A DNA stretch of 64,000 nt from Candidatus Poribacteria bacterium. Its GTDB lineage: Bacteria; Poribacteria; WGA-4E; GCA-2687025. This document shows positions 51,997-61,193 of the stretch, one piece after another. The stretch is taken from NCBI GenBank assembly GCA_028818695.1, contig JAPPNK010000011.1, forward strand, positions 72,572-136,571. Direction: 5' to 3'. The notes beneath the pieces were generated by a model. That model was given only the letters and a program-made list of their open reading frames with translations. It had not been told where the DNA came from and did no database searches. How positions within the stretch are numbered: the first letter of the stretch is position 1; the number at the start of each line of letters is the position of its first letter. The position numbers and the translations under genes were made by a program.

Positions 51997-53832
51997 TTAA
52001 GTTTGGAGCCGTATATGTTCAATCAGCTCAAGCGCCATGCTGTACCGCCGCAGCATCGGTATGATATAAATCCCCTTGAAGCCGATCTCAAGTATCTGGT
52101 CAATCTGCTCTTTGGCGATCTGGACGCCTTCTCGCAGAGCGGCGGCGGCGTCCGGCGCATTCGCCATGCGCCTCCGCGTTTCGTCCGATAGGTTGATGCC
52201 CGGCACCTCGTTATGAAGAAACTCGGCGTTTCGCGCGCTCACCAGCGGAATGACGCCGACAAACATTTCGATCTCCATCTCCGCCGTCTGCTGTTTCAGG
52301 TCCTGCAGAATATGAACGTCGGCGGGCGGCTGCGTCATGGCAAAGACGGCGCCGAGGCTCCGCTTTTTTTCAAGCCGGCGTATTTCGCCTGCCAGCTTGT
52401 GTCGATTCGGGTTGACGCCGCACCCGATGATGAACCGAGTCGGCTTATCGATCGATTCGCCGCGCAGGTTCTCGCCGGCGTTCAGGCGGTTCATCATATC
52501 GATCAGCCCAAACGAGTTCATGTCAAACACGGAGGAGCCTTCATGCCCCCCAAGCGACATCGGATCGCCGGTGATGGCAAGCACATGGTTGATGCCGAGA
52601 ATATACCCGCCCATCAGTTCCGACTGCTGCCCGATCAGGTTGCGGTCTCGGCAGGTGCAGTGGCAGATGGCGGGAAGACCCGCGACGCGCTGAATAAGCC
52701 GACTGAGCGCCCAGCTGCTCATTCTTGGGGACGCGAGCTGGTTTTCGGCGACGCTCACCGCGTCCGCGCCCGCCGCCGCCAACTTCTCGGAGGCGCGCAC
52801 CGCGCTGTCGACGTTCAGCCCCTTTGGCGGGTCCACCTCCACGATGATCTTCACATCCCGATCTTTGCGTTCAAGAAAATTCGGCGGCGGCGGAACGGCG
52901 GAGCTGAGCCGCTTGCTTTTGCTTCGCAGCCCCGTCTTGGAGCGGCTTGTCGATTTTCTCTTTTGCCTCGGCGTCGGCTCGCGCCGTCCGATCTGAGACC
53001 TAACGGCGCGGATATGTTCAGGCGTCGTGCCGCAGCATCCGCCGACAAGATTAGCCCCCGCCTCCGCCATTTTTATCGCCATCTCAGCAAAATACGGGAC
53101 ATTGTTCGCATAAATATACCGCCCCTCAACATAGGTCGGAAAGCTCGCGTTCGCGTGGGCGGCAAGCGGAGCCGTTGTCGAAGCGGCGAACGCCTGAACC
53201 GCTTTGAGCGCGGCGGTCGGCCCGCCCGTTCCGCAGTTGACGCCAACCGCGTCAGCCCCCGCCTCCAGCAGCGCCTCCACAATGCGCTTCGGCTCCGCCT
53301 CCTCCTGCGCGCTCGCCGCAATCTGCGCGATGACCGGCAAATCCGCGGCTCGATTCGCGGCGGAGACAGCCGCAGTCAATTCGTCAAGACGAACAAAGGT
53401 CTCAATGATAAAAGCGTCCGCGCCCCCCTCGGCGAGCGCGTCCGCCTGCTCCTCAAACACATCGGACGGGGAGCGGCTCTCCTGCGCCTTCGGATCGCCG
53501 GTCGGTCCGATCGATCCGAGAACATAGGCGCGGCCTGCAGCGGCTTCGCGGGCGATCTGCGCCCCGGCGATGTTGATCTGCCGCGTCTGATCGGCATGCC
53601 CCGCAGAGAGAAGCTTGACGCGGTTCGCGCCGAAGGTGTTTGTCTCGATGGTCTGCGCCCCCGCCTCGATATACTCTCGATGAACCTCCATAATGAGCCG
53701 CGGATTGGTCAGATTCAACAGATCGAACGCGGTCTCCAACGGCAAACCTTTTGTATGGAGATACGCGCCCATTCCGCCGTCGCCGACAAGTATTTCCGTT
53801 CGCATGCGCTCGATCAGGTTGCGCAGGGGCAT
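51997..53832 (-). CDS. Bifunctional homocysteine S-methyltransferase / 5,10-methylene-THF reductase
   Basis: A 611-residue fusion of the Bacillus YitJ type. The N-terminal half (about 1-290) is a homocysteine methyltransferase with GDGGMGAYLHTKGL and zinc sites NCGTGG and GGCCGTTP; a basic linker (about 292-318) leads to an MTHFR domain (about 325-611) starting IIVEVDPPKG, with GINHVLAITGDP for FAD. The MTHFR half makes methyl-THF that metH, 17 bases downstream, consumes. Why a second homocysteine domain is kept next to a complete MetH is unclear; it may use another methyl donor. Confidence 0.92.
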   Translation of the reverse strand: MPLRNLIERMRTEILVGDGGMGAYLHTKGLPLETAFDLLNLTNPRLIMEVHREYIEAGAQTIETNTFGANRVKLLSAGHADQTRQINIAGAQIAREAAAGRAYVLGSIGPTGDPKAQESRSPSDVFEEQADALAEGGADAFIIETFVRLDELTAAVSAANRAADLPVIAQIAASAQEEAEPKRIVEALLEAGADAVGVNCGTGGPTAALKAVQAFAASTTAPLAAHANASFPTYVEGRYIYANNVPYFAEMAIKMAEAGANLVGGCCGTTPEHIRAVRSQIGRREPTPRQKRKSTSRSKTGLRSKSKRLSSAVPPPPNFLERKDRDVKIIVEVDPPKGLNVDSAVRASEKLAAAGADAVSVAENQLASPRMSSWALSRLIQRVAGLPAICHCTCRDRNLIGQQSELMGGYILGINHVLAITGDPMSLGGHEGSSVFDMNSFGLIDMMNRLNAGENLRGESIDKPTRFIIGCGVNPNRHKLAGEIRRLEKKRSLGAVFAMTQPPADVHILQDLKQQTAEMEIEMFVGVIPLVSARNAEFLHNEVPGINLSDETRRRMANAPDAAAALREGVQIAKEQIDQILEIGFKGIYIIPMLRRYSMALELIEHIRLQT

Positions 53833-53849
53833 GCCTTTCTAAAAGAAAA

Positions 53850-54602
53850 CTAGGTCGATTTATGAACGGTCGCTTTCGCTTTTTGGGCGGTTTCGATAGC
53901 CTCTCTCAGGGTGAAGACGCCTTGATAGAGCGCCATGCCGGTGATGAGACCCTCGATGCCGGGCGATTCGGCGTTGGCGGCGTTTTCAATGTCTTGAAGC
54001 GAATTGACGCCGCCGGAGCCGATGACCGGTATCGAGACGGAGCTGGCGATCTTGACGGTCGCCTCAATGTTATGCCCGGTGAGCATGCCGTCGCGCCCGA
54101 TGTCCGTATAAATGATCGCGCCGGCTCCGAGCCGTTCGGCGTCTTGAGCGAATTCAATAGCGGGAATGTCCGTCACATCGCGCCAGCCCCGCGCGGCGAC
54201 GAAGCCGTCCCGCGCGTCAATGCCGACCGCCACCCGATTCGGAAACCTTTTCGCAAGCTGGGCGACCATCTCCGGTTGTTCAACGGCGGCGGTTCCGATG
54301 ATGACCCGCTGAATCCCAGCGTCGAACGCCGCCTCGACCTGTTCAGGACCTCGAAGCCCCCCGCCGAGCTGCGTCGGCCTGTTGACCGACTGGGCAATGT
54401 TTCGAATCGCTTCGGCGTTGCGGGGCTGCCCCGAAAAGGCGCCGTCCAGATCCACAATATGCAGCCATTCCGCGCCCTGTTCCGCCCACTTTTGCGCCAT
54501 TCTCACCGGATCGTCCGCAAACACGATCTCCTTATTCGGATCCCCCTGCTGAAGACGCACGCACCGCCCCCCTAGCATATCAATCGCTGGATAGATCGTC
54601 AT
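53850..54602 (-). CDS. hisA: Phosphoribosylformimino-5-aminoimidazole carboxamide ribotide isomerase
   Basis: A 250-residue HisA, the fourth step of histidine synthesis, a TIM barrel. The general acid/base aspartates lie in YPAIDML and VGIDARDG; phosphate-binding loops are QLGGGLRG, IIGTAAV and PVIGSGGVNS. The ATG at 54602 is preceded by GGAGGG; a codon 33 bases upstream is less likely. No other his gene is close, and the gene heads the methionine operon (17 bases to the next gene), an unusual pairing. Confidence 0.95.
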   Translation of the reverse strand: MTIYPAIDMLGGRCVRLQQGDPNKEIVFADDPVRMAQKWAEQGAEWLHIVDLDGAFSGQPRNAEAIRNIAQSVNRPTQLGGGLRGPEQVEAAFDAGIQRVIIGTAAVEQPEMVAQLAKRFPNRVAVGIDARDGFVAARGWRDVTDIPAIEFAQDAERLGAGAIIYTDIGRDGMLTGHNIEATVKIASSVSIPVIGSGGVNSLQDIENAANAESPGIEGLITGMALYQGVFTLREAIETAQKAKATVHKST

Positions 54603-54771
54603 CGCTCTCGCCCTCCGCTCGCTCTTGCGTTCCATTCTCTTTTGTGTTAATATTGCCTCAATGAACGCGTCTTGTCATCTCTAATTGCTGTACTCCGTTT
54701 CTAGTTGGGAAATGAAAGTAGATTCCTTGCTTCAACCGCTGACCGATGTTGCTGATATATAGGAGGCAAAT

Positions 54772-55518
54772 TTGCCAAACCGACCCGTCATTGGAATCAC
54801 CTGCCAGCTGGACCCTGCCGAGGGGGTGCGCGATCCGAACCGCATAAACGGAACGCATCGTCTGCCGGACGATTATGCGCGAAGCGTCTGGACGGCGGGG
54901 GGAACGCCGCTGCTCCTGCCGACCGCGACCGACCCTGAAGCGGCGGAGGCTTACGCGGACGCGGCGGACGGCATCGTCTTTTCAGGCGGAGGCGACATCG
55001 CCGCGCATCTACTGGGCGAGGAACCGGCGCCGGGGCTGGGGAAAATCGACCCGCTGCGGGATGTGTTTGAGCTGAACCTGTGCCGCCTCGCGCTTGAACG
55101 GGACATGCCTGTCTTGGGCATATGCAAGGGGATTCAGATACTGAACGTTGCCGCCGGCGGCTCTGTCATCCAGGACATCCCCTCGGTCGTTCCAAAGCCG
55201 ATACAGCATGTCCAAAAAGCGCCTGTCTGGCTGGGAGTCCATATGGTGAAGGTTGAGAGCGGGAGCCTGCTGGCTGAAGCGTTCGGCTCGCTGACGTTCC
55301 GCGTCAATTCTTTTCATCATCAGGCTGCCGCGGATGTTCCAGAGCCGTTTCATGCGACCTCGCATTCCATTGACGGCGTCATTGAAGGCATTGAGAGCCG
55401 CGCGCATCGGTTCGCGGCAGGCGTTCAGTGGCACCCTGAGTCGATGTGCGAATCGCTTGAAGAGGCGCGGCGCCTGTTTCGGGCGCTGGTGGAAGCTGCG
55501 CAAGTCGGCGCGGATTGA
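54772..55518 (+). CDS. Class I glutamine amidotransferase-like peptidase C26 (PuuD-like)
   Basis: A 248-residue C26-family enzyme. The nucleophile is Cys118 in VLGICKGIQILN and the His-Glu pair lies in GVQWHPES. PuuD-type members hydrolyse gamma-glutamyl-gamma-aminobutyrate and related amides; substrate here unknown. The start is a TTG at 54772 preceded by a strong AGGAGG (54761-54766). The stop overlaps the cdsA start by one base (TGATG). Confidence 0.88.
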   Translation: MPNRPVIGITCQLDPAEGVRDPNRINGTHRLPDDYARSVWTAGGTPLLLPTATDPEAAEAYADAADGIVFSGGGDIAAHLLGEEPAPGLGKIDPLRDVFELNLCRLALERDMPVLGICKGIQILNVAAGGSVIQDIPSVVPKPIQHVQKAPVWLGVHMVKVESGSLLAEAFGSLTFRVNSFHHQAAADVPEPFHATSHSIDGVIEGIESRAHRFAAGVQWHPESMCESLEEARRLFRALVEAAQVGAD

Positions 55519-56297
55519 TGCGCCAGCGTCTGTTAACGGCTGCCGTACTGCTCCCGATCGGGCTGGTTATCTTATGGTTCGATCCATGGGGCGTTTCGGC
55601 GGCGGCGCTGTTATGCGCGCTTTCGGCTGGAATGTGCTGGGAATACGGCGGAATCGCGTCCGAGGCGGGCGCGCCGCTCAACCGCATAGAGCGGGGCTGG
55701 GCGGCGCTGGCTGCAGGAACAGCGGCGCTCTTCGGCGACTGGGTCGGACTGCTTGCGTTAGGCTCGCTCGTCCCGGTCGCCTTCAAAGGCTCCGTCGATA
55801 CGTTTTTGAAGCGGTCCAGCTGCGTCCTCTTCGGCGTCGTTCTGTTCGGATGGTGTTTTGGATGGAACGGCATGCGGCTGCATCGCCTAGACGGGGAGCG
55901 GTGGCTCCTGTTGACCGCCTTGACGGTGTGGATATGCGACTCGGCGGCGTACTTCGTCGGGCGGTATTTGGGCAAGCGTCCTCTGGCGCCGAATGTCAGC
56001 GGACGGAAAACATGGGAGGGGTTTGCGGCAGGTTTTGCGGGAGCCGCGGCTGCCGGCTGGCTTGCCGGCGCTTGGCTTGGCGTTATCGAATGGAAGGCGG
56101 GGCTTGGCGCGGGAATGATTGTCGGTCTGGTCGCCCCAATGAGCGACCTGTTCGCCTCGGCGTTGAAACGCAGCGGGGGCGTCAAAGATTCGGGCGCGCT
56201 GTTTCCAGGGCATGGCGGTTTTTTAGACCGATTCGATAGCTTCGTATTCACGCTCCCAGCGCTGTATTATTATTGGTCCTGGCTCTCCAATTTGTAA
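55518..56297 (+). CDS. cdsA: Phosphatidate cytidylyltransferase
   Basis: A 259-residue inner-membrane enzyme making CDP-diacylglycerol. Several membrane helices are visible, and the C-terminal signature SALKRSGGVKDSG...FPGHGGFLDRFDS is diagnostic. The ATG at 55518 overlaps the preceding stop; a TTG one codon earlier is less likely. It begins the lipid/isoprenoid/protease run cdsA-dxr-rseP seen in many bacteria. The usual upstream uppS and frr are missing. Confidence 0.96.
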   Translation: MRQRLLTAAVLLPIGLVILWFDPWGVSAAALLCALSAGMCWEYGGIASEAGAPLNRIERGWAALAAGTAALFGDWVGLLALGSLVPVAFKGSVDTFLKRSSCVLFGVVLFGWCFGWNGMRLHRLDGERWLLLTALTVWICDSAAYFVGRYLGKRPLAPNVSGRKTWEGFAAGFAGAAAAGWLAGAWLGVIEWKAGLGAGMIVGLVAPMSDLFASALKRSGGVKDSGALFPGHGGFLDRFDSFVFTLPALYYYWSWLSNL

Positions 56298-56314
56298 ACG
56301 AACGAATTGAGGCG

Positions 56315-57484
56315 ATGATTCCTAAAAAGCGCGTCGCAATTTTAGGCTCAACAGGTTCCATCGGACGCAGCGCGCTCAAAACGCTGCGGATGCATCCCGA
56401 CCTGTTTCAGCTGACGGTTCTGTCGGCGCATTCCAATGTCGACCTGCTGGAAGCGCAGGCGCGCCGCTTTGAACCGCGCCTTGTCGTCATGTCGAATCCA
56501 GACGCCGCCTCTGTACTTGCGAATCGGCTGCGCGGGCTTGACATCGAGGTCGCCGGCGGCGAAGAGCGGCTTGCGCAGGCGGCGTCGCTCCCGGACCTAG
56601 ATATGACGCTGTGCGGCATCGGCGGACGGGCTGGGATGATCCCGACCTTTGAAGCGGCGCGCGCGGGGATCGACATCGCGTTTGTGAATAAAGAAGCTCT
56701 GGCGCTGTCGGGAGAATTGCTGATAAAAACGGCGGCGCAAAGCGGAGCGCGCATTCTGCCTGTCGACAGCGAGATGAGCGCCGTATTTCAGTGCCTAGAA
56801 AGCGTTCAAAATCGCGAAGATGTGGACCGCCTAGCGTTGACAGCCTCCGGCGGCCCTTTCCGCACAACGCCGCGCGAACGCTTTAAAGAGATCACCCCTG
56901 AGCAGGCGCTGAACCATCCAAACTGGGACATGGGGGCGAAAGTGACGATCGATTCGGCGACGCTCATGAACAAGGGCTTTGAGGCGATTGAGGCGCGCTG
57001 GCTGTTTGACGTTGACCTGGACAGAATCGATGTGGTTGTGCATCCGCAGAGCATTGTGCATTCCTATGTGGAGTTGAAGGACGGCTCCGTTCTGGCGCAG
57101 ATGGGCCTCCCCGACATGCGCGTCCCGATTCAGTATGCGTTGACCTACCCCCGCCATCTTCCGAGCGGAGTCGGGCGTATGCGGCTCGCCGAAATCGGCT
57201 CTTTGACATTCGAGCCGCCGGATGTGGAGCGGTTCCCCTGTTTGCGTCTGGCGTATGAGGCGGGAAAAGCGGGCGGGACGATGCCGGCGGCGTTGAGCGG
57301 AGCGGACGAAGCGGCGGTGGACGCTTTTTTAAATAAAAAAATACGATTCGATCAGATTCCAACCCTCTTGTCAGAGGCGATGCGCCGACACGATTCCATC
57401 GCCTCCCCGACATTAAAAGAGGCGCTGGCGGCGGACGAATGGGCGAAAGAAGAGGTACGATCACTAATGGAAGGCGTTGTTTGA
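56315..57484 (+). CDS. dxr: 1-deoxy-D-xylulose 5-phosphate reductoisomerase
   Basis: A 389-residue Dxr, the second step of the MEP isoprenoid pathway. It has the NADPH loop GSTGSIGRSALKTL, NKEALALSGELL, metal- and substrate-binding DSEMSAVFQCL and the LTASGGPFR segment of the flexible loop. GAGG just upstream fixes the ATG at 56315; the frame is open further into cdsA. The stop is three bases before the rseP ATG. Confidence 0.97.
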   Translation: MIPKKRVAILGSTGSIGRSALKTLRMHPDLFQLTVLSAHSNVDLLEAQARRFEPRLVVMSNPDAASVLANRLRGLDIEVAGGEERLAQAASLPDLDMTLCGIGGRAGMIPTFEAARAGIDIAFVNKEALALSGELLIKTAAQSGARILPVDSEMSAVFQCLESVQNREDVDRLALTASGGPFRTTPRERFKEITPEQALNHPNWDMGAKVTIDSATLMNKGFEAIEARWLFDVDLDRIDVVVHPQSIVHSYVELKDGSVLAQMGLPDMRVPIQYALTYPRHLPSGVGRMRLAEIGSLTFEPPDVERFPCLRLAYEAGKAGGTMPAALSGADEAAVDAFLNKKIRFDQIPTLLSEAMRRHDSIASPTLKEALAADEWAKEEVRSLMEGVV

Positions 57485-57487
57485 TCA

Positions 57488-59347
57488 ATGTTTGGAAGCG
57501 TATTGACGATCCTGCTCGCGCTGCTGCTCTTGAGCGCGCTCATTTTTATCCATGAACTTGCGCATTTTTTGGCGGGAAAAGCGGTCGGAATCCATGCCGA
57601 GGTGTTCTCGATCGGCTTCGGCCGTCCGTTGATCAAATTCACGCGCGGAGGCACCGAATACCGACTCTGCGTCATACCCGCCGGCGGGTATGTGAAGTTT
57701 CCCGGCGAATACTCTGAAGACGAAGAAAGGCTAGAGGGCGAGTTTTATCAGGCGCCCGTCTGGAAGCGGCTCACGATCGTCGCGGCGGGACCGCTGAGCA
57801 ACATTCTGCTCGGCGCGTTTCTCTTTGCAGTCCTGGCGGCGGGCGGCCTCCCTGTTGAACCGGAGCCGCTCATCGGCGAAGTGGCTGAAACGGAAGCTGG
57901 AGAAGGCGTCTATTGGGACGACCCGTCCTACCGCTCCCCCGCCGCCATGGCAGGCTTGCGCCCAGGCGACCGCGTCCTAGCCGTCGAGGGGCGCCCCATC
58001 GACTCCTTCAACGAATTGACCCAAGAGGTGATGCTGCGCCCTGACAAGCGGACCACTATCAAGGTGCTGCGCGACGGCGCCGAGCAGGAAATCGATCTCA
58101 TCCCAAGACCTGTCATGCGCGGCAAAATGGAGATGGGGCAGATCGGCGTGCGCCGGATGCTTTCCTTAGCCGCCTACAAAGAGGGCGACAAAAAAGCGGA
58201 ACCTCGCGTCATCGCATCCATCGGCGGAGTGGAGGGGTATCTCGGAGAGGCGCTGCGAAACTCAGCGGGTAAGGAAACCAAGGTGGCGTTTGCGGACGGC
58301 GAAACGGGGCGCTTCACAGCGCTTTCGCGCGTGGCGGTTGCGCAGGAACCTGCAGAGGCGTTTGCGGAAGAAGGCGTCGAGATCGGCTCCTATCTGACGG
58401 AGATCGACGGGAAACCGATACGCTCCGCCGCCGCCGCCCGCGCTGTCATCTTAAGCGGCGCGGACAAAGATCCGCGCCAAATGACATTTGAAACAGACGG
58501 AAAACCGATTCAGCTGGAAGTAGCGGAGCTTGCCCTATCGATCTCCGTTACAGCCGCAGAGAAGGACGCCGCTGTCAACCCCGCCGTCAAGAAGCTGCGC
58601 TTGGGAGACAAGCTGCTCTCCGTGAACGGCGTCTCCGTCTCCGACTACGACGGGGCGCTCGCTTCGGTTGAGCGGGCTTCCGCCGAGGGCAGGCTGTCCA
58701 TCCTAGAGTTTGAGCGCGAATCGGCCGTTCTGAGCGGCGGCAGCATTCCGATCGAAACGGAGGCGGTCGTTCAGGACGGGCGCGTGCAGATACAAGGCTT
58801 AACCCTGCGCTCCAACCTCGCCGAAAACCCGTCGTATCTGAAGCTGAACGGCTTGACGCTTGCGGAGCAGTTTGTGTTGACAGATGCCGCCACTTCGGAG
58901 CGGTATCTGGTCGGCGAGGCTCCCCTGAAAAAGGAACGGCACGGTGCCATCGGCTCCATCAGCAAGGGCGTCTCGATGGCGGGCGATTCGGTCAAGGAGA
59001 TCGTCTCCTTTCTGCAGCGGCTTATCTCTGGCGAGGTGTCGACCAAGTATGTGAGCGGGCCGGTCGGCATTGTGAACGTGACGCAGAAGATGCTCGGCGA
59101 CGGCTGGACATGGGCGACCTTCTACTCGGTGTTTCGGCTGATGGCATGGATCAGCATCAACTTGGCGATTGTGAACCTGCTGCCGATACCGATTGCGGAC
59201 GGGGGTCAGATTCTGTTCTTTCTATATGAAGGCGCGCGCGGCCGCCCGTTGAGCTTGAAGATTCAAGCGACCATTCAAAATGTCAGCATATGGGCTTTGA
59301 TGGCGCTCTTTGCGGTCATCACGCTGAAAGACATTCTTTACTGGTAA
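57488..59347 (+). CDS. rseP: Site-2 intramembrane metalloprotease RseP, with extra PDZ-like domain
   Basis: A 619-residue S2P protease of the inner membrane. HELAH (22-26) supplies the zinc ligands and NLLPIPIADGG (about 563-573) the aspartate; the usual LDG reads ADG. Between them lie PDZ domains: AMAGLRPGDRVLAVEGRPID (first), VEIGSYLTEIDGKPIRSA (second) and KKLRLGDKLLSVNGVSVSD (a probable third). E. coli RseP (450 residues) has two. RseP cuts anti-sigma factors and leftover signal peptides. It is followed by a shorter homologue. Confidence 0.94.
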   Translation: MFGSVLTILLALLLLSALIFIHELAHFLAGKAVGIHAEVFSIGFGRPLIKFTRGGTEYRLCVIPAGGYVKFPGEYSEDEERLEGEFYQAPVWKRLTIVAAGPLSNILLGAFLFAVLAAGGLPVEPEPLIGEVAETEAGEGVYWDDPSYRSPAAMAGLRPGDRVLAVEGRPIDSFNELTQEVMLRPDKRTTIKVLRDGAEQEIDLIPRPVMRGKMEMGQIGVRRMLSLAAYKEGDKKAEPRVIASIGGVEGYLGEALRNSAGKETKVAFADGETGRFTALSRVAVAQEPAEAFAEEGVEIGSYLTEIDGKPIRSAAAARAVILSGADKDPRQMTFETDGKPIQLEVAELALSISVTAAEKDAAVNPAVKKLRLGDKLLSVNGVSVSDYDGALASVERASAEGRLSILEFERESAVLSGGSIPIETEAVVQDGRVQIQGLTLRSNLAENPSYLKLNGLTLAEQFVLTDAATSERYLVGEAPLKKERHGAIGSISKGVSMAGDSVKEIVSFLQRLISGEVSTKYVSGPVGIVNVTQKMLGDGWTWATFYSVFRLMAWISINLAIVNLLPIPIADGGQILFFLYEGARGRPLSLKIQATIQNVSIWALMALFAVITLKDILYW

Positions 59348-59356
59348 GGAAACCGC

Positions 59357-60334
59357 GTGGAGCCGAACGCCCCCCAGCCGTCTATGCGGCGTAAGCGATG
59401 GACATACTGGCGTTTGGCGAAGCGTCCATTCAAGATACTGGCGGCGCTGCTCATGTTGAGCGCGGCGGTGAGCGCGCATGAGTTTGGGCATCTGCTTGCT
59501 GGAAAAGCGGTCGGAATCCATGCGGATCGCTTCTCCGTCGGCTTTGGACCTGTTCTGTTTAAAACACAGATCGGCGGCACGGAATACTGCCTCTCGTGGA
59601 TTCCGGCGGGCGGATATGTGCGTTTTCCTGGCGAGGCGAAGCAAGGAGAGACGCCCTTCAAGGCGCAGCCTGTCTGGAAGCGGCTGACGGCGATCGGCGC
59701 GGGTCCGATCAGCAGCGTTCTGTTCGCAGCTCTGCTGTTCGCAGCCTTTGCAGTTTTCAACAAGTTAGACTCGGCGGGACAGAAAAAGAAGAAGAGGCAA
59801 TCGGCGAAGAACGAATCCGGCAATGCTCCCCCGCCTCAAAAGCAAAACGAACCCGAATCGGCGCCCGCCGGGTCGGCGGAGAATGGACCCGGCGGCGCTC
59901 CTCCGCCTCAAAAGCGGAACGAACCCGAATCAGCGCCCGCCGGAACGGTTTCAATGACCGCAGGCATCTTTAAAGAGACCTTTGCCGGCATAGGGCGCGT
60001 CATCGCCCGCAAGGAATCGACCGACTCGATCAGCGGTCCGATTGGCATCGTCGACATGATTCAAAAGGAGACAACTGGGGGCTGGTCATGGTCGGCTCTT
60101 GCCGGCATATGCTTGCTGACCGGCTGCGTCAGCGTCGGACTGGCGGCGTTCAACCTGCTGCCGATACCGCCGCTGGACGGCGGGAAGATGGCGCTGCTGC
60201 TGATCGAAGCGGGCATCGGCAGGCCGTTGAACGCGACTCTACTGAACGTCATCGAGTATGCCGGAATGTTCGCGCTGGTCTATTTCATTTTTTGGATTAC
60301 CGGAAGGGACATACGCGGAAAGAAAAAGAAGTGA
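59357..60334 (+). CDS. Second RseP-like site-2 protease lacking PDZ domains
   Basis: A 325-residue homologue of the upstream rseP. It keeps HEFGH (41-45) and NLLPIPPLDGGK, so the catalytic core seems intact, but the PDZ region is replaced by a low-complexity linker (about 140-200) rich in Asn, Pro, Glu and Lys, including two copies of a 21-residue repeat (APPPQK-x-NEPESAPAG). The start is a GTG with AAGGAAACC ahead. PDZ domains normally restrict substrate access in RseP, so this copy may be unrestrained or recognise another substrate. Ends in a Lys-rich tail. Confidence 0.88.
   Translation: MEPNAPQPSMRRKRWTYWRLAKRPFKILAALLMLSAAVSAHEFGHLLAGKAVGIHADRFSVGFGPVLFKTQIGGTEYCLSWIPAGGYVRFPGEAKQGETPFKAQPVWKRLTAIGAGPISSVLFAALLFAAFAVFNKLDSAGQKKKKRQSAKNESGNAPPPQKQNEPESAPAGSAENGPGGAPPPQKRNEPESAPAGTVSMTAGIFKETFAGIGRVIARKESTDSISGPIGIVDMIQKETTGGWSWSALAGICLLTGCVSVGLAAFNLLPIPPLDGGKMALLLIEAGIGRPLNATLLNVIEYAGMFALVYFIFWITGRDIRGKKKK
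59810..59944 (+). repeat. Two in-frame 63-bp repeats in the linker of the PDZ-less protease
   Basis: Units at 59810-59872 and 59882-59944, 72 bases apart, both contain CCGCCTCAAAAGC followed by GGAACGAACCCGAATC or a close variant, and encode the APPPQK-x-NEPESAPAG repeat. Confidence 0.85.
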
Positions 60335-60409
60335 TCTCGAAAGGACGAGAAGGGCGCGCGGGCGGCCATGACAGCGGATGGGAACATCGTCATCTCCGTT
60401 CAGAACCTG

Positions 60410-61138
60410 TCAAAAATCCCGCAAAACCCCAGACGGGTTCAGCTCGATCACCGCTTCTCGAATCAACACGCGCGGGGGCATTTTCAACAGAAACGCGATC
60501 GTTTCGGCGATGTCCTCTGGGGTGAGGATGGTCGCCGGGTCTTCTTCAGGGTTGTTCCCGGCGCGCATGACGGTCGCCACCGGTCCTGGACAAACGGCGC
60601 ACGCCAATATGTTCTGCTTGACGCCCGCTTGCGACAGCGACTCGGTCAAACCGCACAGGGCAAACTTGGAGGCGGCGTAGGCGGGGTTGCTGGCGGCGGC
60701 GCGTTTTCCCGCCACAGAGGATATGTTGATGATGCGCCCCCCGCCGTTTTCCGCCATCTGATTCCACAGAGCCTTCGTCAGAAGATACGGCGCGCGCACA
60801 TTGACCGCCATCGTCAAATCCCAAACCTCCTGCGGCAGCTCATGGATCGGATGATGGATAGCGACGCCCGCGTTGTTGATGAGTATATCGACCCGCCCGT
60901 ATGTTTTGAGCGCCGTTTGGACGAGCGCGTCTAGGTCGGCGGGATTCGCGGCGTCCGTTTTGAGATATGCCGCGTCGGCGCCTTTCTGCGCAGCCTCTTC
61001 GCAGACGTTTTGAAGCTGCTCTTCAGTCCGAGCGGCGAGCATGAGCCGGACGTCTTCGTCGGCGAGGCGCAGCGCAGCCGCTCTTCCGATGCCTCTCCCG
61101 GCTCCTGTGATGAGCGCCGTTTTGCCTTTCAGGTTCAT
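60410..61138 (-). CDS. Short-chain dehydrogenase/reductase (FabG-like)
   Basis: A 242-residue classical SDR. NAD(P)-binding TGAGRGIG (11-18), NNAG, catalytic Ser in INISSVAG and YAASK are all present. Many such enzymes are 3-oxoacyl-ACP reductases, but the gene is far from other fatty-acid genes and could act on other carbonyls. AAAGGAG seven bases upstream fixes the ATG at 61138. It has its own candidate promoter and lies convergent to the protease genes. Confidence 0.88.
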   Translation of the reverse strand: MNLKGKTALITGAGRGIGRAAALRLADEDVRLMLAARTEEQLQNVCEEAAQKGADAAYLKTDAANPADLDALVQTALKTYGRVDILINNAGVAIHHPIHELPQEVWDLTMAVNVRAPYLLTKALWNQMAENGGGRIINISSVAGKRAAASNPAYAASKFALCGLTESLSQAGVKQNILACAVCPGPVATVMRAGNNPEEDPATILTPEDIAETIAFLLKMPPRVLIREAVIELNPSGVLRDF

Positions 61139-61159
61139 GCGTTTCTCCTTTGACGTTAC

Positions 61160-61187
61160 ATTGTATATCGGCATATGCTGGACGCAA
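61160..61187 (-). promoter_or_regulatory. Possible promoter of the SDR gene
   Basis: On the minus strand TTGCGT (61187-61182), 16 bp, TACAAT (61165-61160), 22 bases before the SDR ATG. Confidence 0.45.
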
Positions 61188-61193
61188 GCGGCG

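Noticed and set aside
52213-53853. 546-codon plus-strand frame opposite the methyltransferase-reductase fusion
   Set aside because: Another GC-driven antisense frame; the minus-strand product has all family motifs.
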